Part shown: positions 35,541 through 44,840 of the stretch, piece after piece
Numbering within the stretch: position 1 is the first letter of the stretch
How the letters are laid out: the number at the start of each line of letters is the position of its first letter
From: Chloroflexia bacterium
Lineage (GTDB): Bacteria; Chloroflexota; Chloroflexia; Thermobaculales; Thermobaculaceae
Direction: 5' to 3'
Length of the DNA: 64,000 nt
Assembly: GCA_030446765.1 (NCBI GenBank)
Contig: JAUJMR010000014.1
Coordinates: 1 to 64,000 of the forward strand
Made by a program: the position numbers and the translations under genes
The notes under the pieces: generated by a model
What the model was told of the DNA's origin: nothing
The model's input: the letters and a program-made list of their open reading frames with translations, nothing else
Databases searched by the model: none

Positions 35541-35805
35541 AACGCTCGACACGCGGCTCCCCCCGCCGGCGGGACCTGCCATTCCGAACCATGAGGCCCA
35601 GAGCTCGGCAAACTGGGCAAGAGTACCCATAGGACGAACGATAACCTTGAGCACACCGCTTGCCAAGATGGGCACCATCCCATGATAGGACTCCGGACCG
35701 CCGGATGCTCCCAACGCAGGCAAGTGCACGATAAAATACGATCAAAAGCGCAGATGTCGGCACAAATGAATCATTCCGTGGTGGCGTGAGGAAGGAAGAT
35801 CCAGG

Positions 35806-36915
35806 GTGCAACGCTACGTGTACAAGCGGCTTATCAGCCCCACCATGGACAGGCTCGACTCGGAGACATGGCACGATCGCGCGCGGCGGGCCCTGCACCG
35901 CGCCGAGACCAGCGGTCCGGCGCTTGCAGTGGTCGAACGCTGCGCGAGCCTCGGCGGCACGGTGCGGGACGATCGGCTGACGGTCACGCTTTCCGGTATC
36001 GAGTTGGAGAACCCGGTGATGGTGGGCGCTGGCTGGGACAAAGCGGGCACGGCCGTGCGCGGTCTCTATTCCCTAGGTTTCTCGGGTGTGGAGGTCGGCT
36101 CCGTGCTGGAACATCCTCAGCCGGGCAACTCGCGACCGAGGCAGTTCATGCTCGCACCCGGTGTGGCGCTATACAGACTCGGTTTCAACAGTCCCGGCAT
36201 GGTGCAAGTCGCGCGCAACCTCAAAGCGTACGCGGGCAGTAGTATCCCGATTGGGATCAGCCTTGGCAAGAACCGCGACGTGGGACCCCGAGACGCGCCC
36301 GACGCGCACGCAGCCGTCGCGCGGCTACTGTACCAGCACGCCGCATACTTCGCGGTAAACGTCTCCTCACCGAACACCCCTGGCCTCCGGCAGTTGCAGG
36401 ACCGCGGCCCATTGACGGATATCGTGCAAGCGGTGAGTGCCAAGGTGCGGGAGATGGGCGGTCGCACTCCGATCTTCGTGAAGATTGCACCGGACCTCTC
36501 GCTCGGAGCAGTCGACGATGTACTGCAGGTCGCGCTCGACAACGGCGTGGCCGGAATCATCGCGACGAATACCACCAACAACCCGGAACTAAAGGGACGC
36601 TACGGGGAGTACTGGCGAAAACAGGCTGGCGGACTAAGCGGGGATGACGCCGAGTATCGACGGATGTCCACCGCGATGGTGGCGCACATACACCGCGAGG
36701 CAGGCGGGCGCCTTGAGATCATCGGGGTGGGCGGCGTGAAGGATGCAGAAACCGCGCTGGAGAAGCTACTCGCGGGTGCAAGGGCCGTGCAAGTCGTGAC
36801 TGCTATTCGCGGGGAAGGACCAGGCGTCGCCGTGCACATCAATCGGGGCATTCTGCGTTGGATGGAAAAGGAGGGCGTTGGGACTCTGCGAGAGGTTGTG
36901 GGCGCTGCGGAGTAG
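35806..36915 (+). CDS. pyrD: Dihydroorotate dehydrogenase (quinone-type/class 2)
   Basis: IELENPVMVGAGWDKAGTAVRGLYSLGFSGVEVGSVL...YFAVNVSSPNTPGLRQLQ...PIFVKIAPDLS...GIIATNTT...EIIGVGGVKDAETALEKLLAGARAVQVVTA. Confidence 0.93.
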   Translation: MQRYVYKRLISPTMDRLDSETWHDRARRALHRAETSGPALAVVERCASLGGTVRDDRLTVTLSGIELENPVMVGAGWDKAGTAVRGLYSLGFSGVEVGSVLEHPQPGNSRPRQFMLAPGVALYRLGFNSPGMVQVARNLKAYAGSSIPIGISLGKNRDVGPRDAPDAHAAVARLLYQHAAYFAVNVSSPNTPGLRQLQDRGPLTDIVQAVSAKVREMGGRTPIFVKIAPDLSLGAVDDVLQVALDNGVAGIIATNTTNNPELKGRYGEYWRKQAGGLSGDDAEYRRMSTAMVAHIHREAGGRLEIIGVGGVKDAETALEKLLAGARAVQVVTAIRGEGPGVAVHINRGILRWMEKEGVGTLREVVGAAE

Positions 36916-37125
36916 TCCGGCGTCACCCTACCATGTACGCTGTTTTTGGCCGGCGGCCGGTACCTTCCCCCACTCGTAGTATCCAATGCGCAAGCATGAC
37001 CGGTTGAACAACTGGAGCAGGCAAAAGAGAAAGAGCCGATCAACCGCAGGAGCCTGACGGGGTCGGTCGCGGTCGGTTAGACTCAGGTCGCAACGACACG
37101 CAACCGAGCGAGAAGGAGGCTGGCG

Positions 37126-38290
37126 ATGGAAGCACAGGGCGAATCGAGATATCCGCAGACGGTGCTAGTGCCGCTGGACGGCTCGATACTCGCCGAGCTG
37201 GCGCTCAACTTCGCGGAGTCGCTGGCGCGAGCGAGCGAGGCGCGGCTGATCCTGCTTCGTGCGGTCGTGCCATACACCTTCGGAGGGACGGACGAGGCTG
37301 AGGCACGCGCGAAGGCCATCGACGAGGCTGAGCGTTATCTGGCACGCCTCGTGGATCGCCTGGCTCAACGCGGGGATCGAAGCGGAGGCAACGGTCCCTT
37401 ACGGAGACGCCGCGCCGTCGATCGTCCAGCCCGGCTGCGCGCGGTCGATCTGGTCGCGATGTCGACGCACGGCCGCGGGGGCCTTGGACGCTGGGTGTAC
37501 GGTAGCGTCGCCGAGCAGGTGCAGCTGGCAACGGCGCCGACCGCGGTCCTGCGTGCGTGCCTGGCAGGCGCTCGAGTCGGGCAGCCACCAAGCGATCGCG
37601 CGTTCTTGTACCACTCGACGGCGGTCGATCTGGTCGCGATGTCGACGCACGGCCGCGGGGGCCTCGGGCGCTGGGTGTACGGCAGCGTCGCCGAGCAGGT
37701 GCTGGCCACGGCGCCGACCGCGGTCCTGCTCGTGCGTGCCTGGCAGGCGCTCGAGTCGGTAACCCCGGCCACCGAGCGACGTTCGCGGAGAAGGCGCGCC
37801 GAAACGCCGAGCTTGTACCGCTCGACGGATCGGCGTTGGAGGAGGCGTTGCCGGTCGCCGAACAGCTGGTCCTTGACGCAGGAACTCGATGCTGTTGCGT
37901 CGTATCTCGCCGAAGAGTTGGAGACGAGTGAGTCCGCCGCGAGACAATACCTGCAGGAGCGTGGCGGACAGGCTGGTAGCGTAGTGGTCGTTCGCCGAAG
38001 ATGTACGGGTTGGTACACCGGCGTCAGTGATCGCCGACACTCCCGATGGATACCTGGAGGGGTGCCGGCGTCGCTCTCCCGATGGCGACGCACGTTCGGG
38101 CACCGAGCGCCTGATGATGGGAAGCGTCGCAAACGTCGTAGTCCGCCGCGGCGACGTCGCATTCTTGGTGATGGCGTCCCGCGGCGATGGAAGGGACGAG
38201 CGCCTGATGAACCGATTCCGTATCACGTCGCGTCCTACGCGGCGGCGTTTATCTGCCGGTGGGCCGCGGCGATGGATGACCTGACGGGCA
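37126..38290 (+). pseudogene. Universal stress protein (UspA) tandem-domain gene, frame-disrupted
   Basis: YPQTVLVPLDGSILAELALNFAESLARASEARLILLRAVVPY...VDLVAMSTHGRGGLGRWVYGSVAEQVLATAPTAVLLVR; second domain fragments (EDVRVGTPASVIADTPDGYLE, LMMGSVANVVVRRGDVAFLVM) lie in different frames. Confidence 0.75.
37441..37759 (+). repeat. Direct tandem duplication, 180-bp period, of the USP C-terminal segment
   Basis: 37441-37580 and 37621-37759 both read gcggtcgatctggtcgcgatgtcgacgcacggccgcgggggcc..gcgctcgagtcgg with few differences. Confidence 0.9.
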
Positions 38291-39510
38291 ATAGCGAACT
38301 CCCCGATGTGATTCGTTGTGGTCCGCAACCAGCGCACTACGCGCTGGCGCAGCAACGAGTGCCCCCTGCCGAATGACCTAGTCGGAGAATGCGTCGACCC
38401 CGATGTCGCCCGTGTTTCCGCCCACGGAATCTCGCGAACAGCAACGAGTGCCCCCCTGCCGAATGGTAGTGCGGCTGGATCGGTCTGCGGCATCGCGAGC
38501 CGGCCCGTATCCCTCCCCCAGGTCCTCCGTATAGCTTCGATTCTCGCGCGAAGTCGAGGATGTGCCTGCTGGGCCAGCCGGCCAGGTGCTCCAGGCATCT
38601 GCCCGTATACGGCACATTCTCGCGTGGTGTTGTCCGGTCCATCGGGAAATCCGCGACTGTATGGGAAGTGGGCGTTGCTGGGTTCCGCAGGTCCATCCAG
38701 CAACGCCACGGCACGGCACATGCGGCCGCGTGGTGTTGATCCGCGCCATCATAATCCGCCCTCCTCATTGAAGGTCTTGAGACATTCTGTTGCGGGTGGT
38801 GGTGCTACGCAGGAGTGGTTCATCTCTTGCCATCCAGCCGACGCCAGCAATTGCGTCGCGGACAGGCATCCCACCCGTTCGGTAACGATGTACGGGTTGG
38901 TACACCGGCGTCAGGTCACTGCCGACTCGGCACCGATGTCTGCATTCTTGGTGATGGCGCTGTGATGATGGGCAGCGTCGCAAACGTCGCAGTCCCGCCG
39001 CGGCGAAGTTCCCCGCTGTAGGCCCAGCAGCGATGTCATCGCGCAACCGGCATACCTACGCGCGCCGTAACGCCAGTCTTCATGACCTGTCGGAGAATCG
39101 AAACCCCGATGTGCCGTTGGGTCCGCAACCAGAGAACGGCGAATGGTGTGGGGCCTCAAGGTCGGTGTGCTCGGCAACCACCGTATTTCCCCGGTCCTCG
39201 GAAATCCGCTTCCATAATCGCCTGGGCATCGCGGGCCGGCCAACAAGCCAGGGCATCTCCGAAGCTCGATTCTCGCGCGAAGTGTATGTCCCGCTGGGTC
39301 AGCCGCTGAAGGTGCCACGGCGTCATGATTGTGTTGATCCGCTCCATCGGGTTCCGACGCCATCGGATGGGCGTGCCCTCCACGGCCACAGGTTGTCATC
39401 GAGGCTGGCTTCATCCGCCGATGCGAACCGGCATACCACCCGCCGTAATCCTCCGGATGATCGGCGTGCTCGAACACCGGCCGGGGTGCTCGGTAATCGG
39501 ATAAAACAAG
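38001..39510. repeat. Mosaic of diverged, rearranged duplicated segments
   Basis: atgtacgggttggtacaccggcgtcag is identical at 38001-38027 and 38888-38914. cagcaacgagtgccccc(c)tgccgaatg occurs at 38350-38375 and 38439-38465. The 38290-38760 and 39080-39370 segments share gtccgcaacca, ttctcgcgcgaag and gttgatccg blocks. Confidence 0.65.
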
Positions 39511-39539
39511 AGGAGAAACTGAGATGTATGGTCCCAACT

Positions 39540-40002
39540 GGCACCACCGGATGAGCGGACTGTATCGCTGGTTCGCCGATATCGAACCAATCTCTACACC
39601 CTCCGGTTCCCGCCGTCGCTAAAGACGGCCACGGATTGGATCGAGGACCATGAGCAAGGCACCTGTGGATGATCACGGTCGACGGCGGACCATCGCCATG
39701 ACACCATCAACTGGCACCATCGCGGGACAGAATTATCGGGGAGAAAGGGGAGTGGGGCAAGGGCTACGGCACAGAGGACAGTCCGGCTGATCACCCGCTT
39801 CGCTTTTGAGGAGCTCAACCTCGAGAAGCTCATAGGCGAGGCCATCGTTGACAACGTCGGAAGCGTGCGGGTGATGGAAAAAGCAGGATACCGACAGTGG
39901 GGGCTGGCGCGCAGGCACTTCTATCAGGACGGCCACTGGAGCGATATGTGGTTCGGCGAGGCGCTGCGCGATGAGTGGGTCCCGCACGCAGCTACGCCCT
40001 GA
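39540..40002 (+). pseudogene. GNAT (RimJ/RimL-like) acetyltransferase remnant
   Basis: Across frames: LYRWFADIEP, LRFPPSLKTATDWIEDHEQG, IIGEKGEWGKGYGTE, LITRFAFEELNLEKLIGEAIVDNVGSVRVMEKAGYRQWGLARRHFYQDGHWSDMWFGEALRDEW*. Confidence 0.65.
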
Positions 40003-40031
40003 GTCACCGCTACCGTTACGGGTCAATGGCC

Positions 40032-40328
40032 CTATGCGGTCCAACAGAGATAGAGGTCGCCGACCGTGAGCAGGCCAATCGTAAATGCGATCATGAGCAC
40101 GGGCACCAGCAGGACCAGTTGCGGGTTCCGGCGAAGTAACCGGCTCGCGAAGAGCAGCAAAAGCAGCCAGACCGCGAGCAGCAGGCCAACGCCCCACAGC
40201 GGGGCGACAAGCCCCATGAACAGGAGCGGCGGCACCAGCAGCACGTGCAGCACGATACCCAGATACGCGGCTACGCGCGCGGGGAGAGATGCCCTCCGCT
40301 TTGTCCTCATACGTCGATCCTCCATCAC
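40032..40328 (-). CDS. Small membrane protein, unknown
   Basis: RTKRRASLPARVAAYLGIVLHVLLVPPLLFMGLVAPLWGVGLLLAVWLLLLLFASRLLRRNPQLVLLVPVLMIAFTIGLLTVGDLYLCWTA, several hydrophobic helices. Confidence 0.5.
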   Translation of the reverse strand: MMEDRRMRTKRRASLPARVAAYLGIVLHVLLVPPLLFMGLVAPLWGVGLLLAVWLLLLLFASRLLRRNPQLVLLVPVLMIAFTIGLLTVGDLYLCWTA

Positions 40329-40530
40329 GAATCCTGCACACTGTCGCCGCTCTATAGGCAGAACGTTGCGTCGCAGGTGCCGTGGGGCAGGTCATTCGGG
40401 TCTACCATCACCGCGTGCATCCCCCGGTGACCAGGACGGACGAACGGCGTATAATAGCGCCCACGTGCGCTGGCATACGCCGCCGGCGCGAGGCTTAGCA
40501 CCCCGGTATCAGGGCGTAAGGAGAACAACC

Positions 40531-42092
40531 GTGGCAGTCCAAGAGCGCAGTAAAGCCAGGGACGGTATCGGAAACCGGCTGGAAAGCCATATCCTCACAC
40601 ATTACAAGCCCGTCTGGACTATCATTCAGCTCATCCCACCGGTGCGAAAGCGGGTCAACAAGATCCTGATCAACCGGCTGATTTACAAGATCCCGGCGCG
40701 GCCCTACACCATGAGCACCATGGCGGACTACACCTCCTGGGATTCACTCACCGATCGCACCTTCACCGGGCGGCACCTGCCCCCGACCACCCGACAACCA
40801 GACACGTTGCCGAGTGTGGACGCCGTGGTGCAACTGTTCGAACGCGTGCCAGGGCAAACCATCTTGTCGTCCAAGTCGACCATGCTCTTCCCTCACTTCG
40901 CCCAATGGTTCACGGACGGCTTTCTCCGGACGGATCGCGAGAACTATCTCAAGAACACATCGAACCACGAGATTGACCTCTGCCAGGTGTATGGTCTCAC
41001 GCGAGCGCATACCGAGCTGCTGCGCAGTCATCAGCATGGCTTGCTGAAAAGCCAGACCATCAACGGCGAGGAATACCCCTGCTACTATTTCAACCCCGAT
41101 GGGACTGCCAAGGCCGAGTTCAATGGGCTCCCGATCGTCGTACCGCCCGATATCACGCCCGAGCGCAAGCGACCCTCTTCGCGATGGGCGTGGAACGAGC
41201 GAACGTCCAGGTCGGCTATGCCATGATGAACACGTTGTTCCTCCGGGAACACAACCGCATCTGCCGGATACTTGCCCGTGAGCATCCCGACTGGGACGAT
41301 GAGCGCCTCTTCCAGACCGCGCGCAACATCGAGATCGTGCTCCTCATCAAGATCGTCGTCGAGGAGTACATCAACCACATCGCCCCGTATCACTTCAAGT
41401 TCAGGTTCGACGGGTCTGAGTTCGGCAACGAACGATGGTATCGGCAGAACTGGATGACCGTCGAGTTCAGCCTAGTCTATCGATGGCACGGCCTGGTGCC
41501 CGACTCTGTTCAGCTCGGGGGCAAGGATATCCCGACAGAGCAGACCATGTTCAACAACGCCCTCGTGACCGACAGGGGATTGGGCGGCCTGTTCGAGGAT
41601 GCCTCCACACAACCAACCGGCGAGGTCGGCCTGTTCAACACCCCCCAGTTCCTGCTTGATGCGGAACGCGCGAGCATCAATCTGAGCCGGCTCGCTCGCT
41701 TGAGATCGTACAATGACTATCGGAAGCTGTGCGCTTATCCCCCGGTGACCGCTTTCGATCAGATCACCAGCAACCCTGAGTTGCAGCGCGCGCTCGAACG
41801 TCTGTACGGCCACGTCGACAACATCGAGTTCTATGTCGGCTTGATGGCGGAAGATGGCCGGCCAAACTCCGCGGTCGCACCGCTCATCGGCCGCCTGGTC
41901 GGCATCGACGCCTTCTCCCAAGCCCTCACAAACCCGCTACTGTCTGACCCGGTGTTCAACGAGCATACGTTCTCGTCCACGGGTATGAAGATCATCAAGC
42001 AGACCAGGTGTTTGTCCGATGTGCTGCATCGGAATCTCCCGGATTCCAAGAGACGATACCGCGTGACGATGACCCAGTCCGGCGCTGCCTAG
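40531..42092 (+). pseudogene. Animal-haem-peroxidase / cyclooxygenase-like protein, single frameshift near 41160
   Basis: GTG start with AAGGAG. Frame 1 ends ...FNGLPIVVPPDITPE; frame 2 resumes RAQATLFAMGVERANVQVGYAMMNTLFLREHNRICRILAREHPDW...EFSLVYRWHGLVPDSV. Confidence 0.8.
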
Positions 42093-42177
42093 CACGGTAC
42101 GCCCGACCGCCTTACCGTGGTGCGCCGTACTTGGTGGGCTGCCGATCGCGATCAAACAGCATGAGGGGACTATACGG

Positions 42178-42585
42178 ATGCGAACACAGGTTAGCACCAG
42201 CAGCCGCTTGATGATGGTGCGTCTCAACCCGGGGGACGATGTACTGGAGTCCATGCGGGTCGCCGTCCGCGAGAACGACATCCGCAACGGCATCATCCTG
42301 AGTGGCGTCGGATCGCTGAATCGGTATCGCGTGCACGTGGTAAACAAGCCGGTGCTGCCAACCGAGGATGTTTTCTTTGAGGGAGAGGGGCCGTTCGATA
42401 TCCTTACGCTTACCGGCGCGATTCTCGAGGGTCGCGTCCACGCGCATATCACCTTCTCGAACACCGAGCACGCGCTGGGAGGACACCTGGAGGAGGGCTG
42501 CACGGTTCTAACCTTTGCCGTGATCGTGATTGCCGATACGCCGGATGTCGAGATCGCGGGCTGGGATCGGGTCGGCAGTCTCTGA
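42178..42585 (+). CDS. PPC/DUF296 domain protein
   Basis: MRTQVSTSSRLMMVRLNPGDDVLESMRVAVRENDIRNGIILSGVGSLNRYRVHVVN...GPFDILTLTGAILEGRVHAHITFSNTEHALGGHLEEGCTVLTFAVIVI. Confidence 0.85.
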   Translation: MRTQVSTSSRLMMVRLNPGDDVLESMRVAVRENDIRNGIILSGVGSLNRYRVHVVNKPVLPTEDVFFEGEGPFDILTLTGAILEGRVHAHITFSNTEHALGGHLEEGCTVLTFAVIVIADTPDVEIAGWDRVGSL

Positions 42586-42675
42586 CCGTGCCGTTACAGA
42601 GAGTACCCCCGCGGGGAATCATGCATCGTACCGGTTGCCTGGCAGAAGTTGAGCAACGGAAGGAGACTTAAGGGA

Positions 42676-44577
42676 ATGACCGTTCGCAATCGAACATCTT
42701 TGGCTGTGGTGGACACAAGTCTGAGCCCGCGCACGAAGCTACGGCCCGTGCCGCTCGACGCCGTCCAGCTAACGGATCAGTTCTGGGCTCCCCGCAGGAA
42801 GATCAATCGGGAAACCACGCTGCCATCACAGTTCCAGCACCTCGAGACAACCGGGCGGCTCGATAACTTCCGTCGGGCGTCGGGGAAGCTGGACATACCT
42901 TTTCAGGGTATCTACTTCAACGACTCGGATGTGTACAAGTGGCTCGAAGGTGCAGCGTGGACGCTGGCCACCGAAAATGCCCCAGACCTGGTGCGCATGG
43001 TCGATGTCGTGATCCGCGAGATAGCTGATGCGCAGCAACCAGACGGGTATCTCAACACCTACTTCATGTTCGAACACGAAGCGGAACGCTGGTCCAACCT
43101 GCGCGACCTCCACGAGATGTACTGCGCCGGACACCTCATCCAGGCAGCCGTTGCCCACCACCGCGCAACCGGCGAAGATCGGCTGCTCAATGTGGCGCGC
43201 CGCCTGGCGGACCATATCTGCACCGTGTTCGGACCAGAGGCAGGCAAGCGGCCCGGCACGGATGGGCACGAAGAGATCGAGATGGCACTCATCGAGTTGT
43301 ACCGCGACACGGGCGATCAGCGATATCTGCGACAGGCGGACTACTTCATCAACGCACGCGGGCAGGGACTGGTCGGCGGCGACGAATACCATCAGGACCA
43401 TGTACCGTTCCGGGAACAGCGCGAGATCGTGGGGCATGCCGTGCGTGCGGTATACCTGAACGCCGGAGCGGCCGACCTCTATGCGGAAACCGGCGAAGAG
43501 AGCCTGCTCGAGGCGCTCGACGCACTATGGGAAAACATGACCCAGAAGCGGATGTACGTCAGTGGTGGCATCGGCTCGCGCTATGAGGGAGAAGCGTTCG
43601 GCAAGGACTACGAGCTGCCCAATGCGCGCGCCTATACCGAGACGTGCGCGGCGATCGGTAGCGTGATGTGGAACTGGCGAATGCTCCAGCTCGACGGCGA
43701 AGCGCGGTATGCGGATCTCATCGAGCACACGCTGTACAACGCGGTCCTGCCCGGCCTCTCACTCGACGGGCAGTCGTACTTCTATCAGAACCCCCTTGAG
43801 GATGACGGCACACATCGACGCCAGCCGTGGTTCGGCTGCGCGTGTTGCCCGCCTAACGTCACCCGCACCCTCGCCGCACTCCCCGGCTACTTCTACAGCG
43901 CTTCCGATGAATGCGTCTGGGTCCACCTGTACGCCGAGGGCAGCGTCCAACTTTCGCTACCCGATGGTCGGACAGTGGAACTGTGGCAACGCACCCAGTA
44001 CCCATGGGACGGTGTCGTCGAGTTCAAGGTGCGGGGCGAAGGTGAGTTCGCGCTACGGCTGCGAATCCCCAGTTGGTGTGAAACAGGCGCGACGCTCGAA
44101 GTCAACGGCACACGGGCTGATATGCCACTCGTCCCGGGCACATATGCGGAGGTGTGCCGAGACTGGACATCAGGTGACGTGGTACGTCTCACGCTACCGA
44201 TGCCCGTCCGGCGAATGGCGTGTCATCCATCGGTCGCTGAAAACGCCGGCCGGATCGCTTTGACGCGCGGTCCGATACTGTACTGCGTCGAGACGGCCGA
44301 TAATCCCGGCATAGATCCCCGATCCATCATTCTCGCGGTGAACCAGAATCTCACTCCGGAGTTCCGACCGGACCTGCTAAGCGGCGTTGTACTGCTGAGG
44401 GGCGAGACGCATCTCTCCCCCCCGGAGGATTCCTGGACCGGCGTGCTGTATCGGACGGCAAGTACGACGGCGGATCAGCGCCGTGGCAAGCCAACGACGA
44501 TCACCGCCATCCCGTACTTTGCGTGGGCGAACCGCAAGCCGGGCCCAATGTGTGTGTGGCTACACCACGGACCATAA
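42676..44577 (+). CDS. GH127-type beta-L-arabinofuranosidase family protein (DUF1680)
   Basis: TDQFWAPRRKINRETTLPSQFQHLETTGRLDNFRRA...DSDVYKWLEGAAWTLA...YLNTYFM...HEMYCAGHLIQAAVAHHRATG...ARAYTETCAAIGSVMWNWRML...WFGCACCPPNVTRTLAALPGYFY. Confidence 0.92.
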   Translation: MTVRNRTSLAVVDTSLSPRTKLRPVPLDAVQLTDQFWAPRRKINRETTLPSQFQHLETTGRLDNFRRASGKLDIPFQGIYFNDSDVYKWLEGAAWTLATENAPDLVRMVDVVIREIADAQQPDGYLNTYFMFEHEAERWSNLRDLHEMYCAGHLIQAAVAHHRATGEDRLLNVARRLADHICTVFGPEAGKRPGTDGHEEIEMALIELYRDTGDQRYLRQADYFINARGQGLVGGDEYHQDHVPFREQREIVGHAVRAVYLNAGAADLYAETGEESLLEALDALWENMTQKRMYVSGGIGSRYEGEAFGKDYELPNARAYTETCAAIGSVMWNWRMLQLDGEARYADLIEHTLYNAVLPGLSLDGQSYFYQNPLEDDGTHRRQPWFGCACCPPNVTRTLAALPGYFYSASDECVWVHLYAEGSVQLSLPDGRTVELWQRTQYPWDGVVEFKVRGEGEFALRLRIPSWCETGATLEVNGTRADMPLVPGTYAEVCRDWTSGDVVRLTLPMPVRRMACHPSVAENAGRIALTRGPILYCVETADNPGIDPRSIILAVNQNLTPEFRPDLLSGVVLLRGETHLSPPEDSWTGVLYRTASTTADQRRGKPTTITAIPYFAWANRKPGPMCVWLHHGP

Positions 44578-44840
44578 CGACCATCCGAATCCTGACTCGC
44601 CAGTGCCCCTACACTTTGGCACGCGGTACCTCGGGAGTAACAACTACTCACGGTGCCGACCCACCGCAGTCTTACCGCAGTCGGCCTGCGGTACTATCCT
44701 ATGTGAAGCGTTGAACGATTGACCCGAAACGATGTCGGTCAGCGGGTCAGCGTCGAGGCAATGGTGCCAGGCTCGCGGACAGTGCGGATCCGACCGCGGA
44801 GCCTCGGACAGCGCTACGGGTCCGAGCGAAGGAGCGAATC

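Noticed and set aside
37441-37759. Possible CRISPR or satellite array
   Set aside because: Only two units, each coding for a recognisable USP segment; no short regular repeats with unique spacers.
37399-38721. 440-aa minus-strand ORF in the USP region
   Set aside because: Complement of USP coding sequence; apparent repeats simply mirror the 180-bp direct duplication.
36950-40020. A novel defence or toxin-antitoxin island
   Set aside because: Readable fragments are USP and GNAT relics and unidentified eroded repeats; no nuclease, helicase, TA or phage signature was found.
40531-41160. Programmed ribosomal frameshifting in the COX-like gene
   Set aside because: No clear slippery heptamer or downstream pseudoknot at the junction; neighbouring genes show similar unprogrammed-looking breaks.
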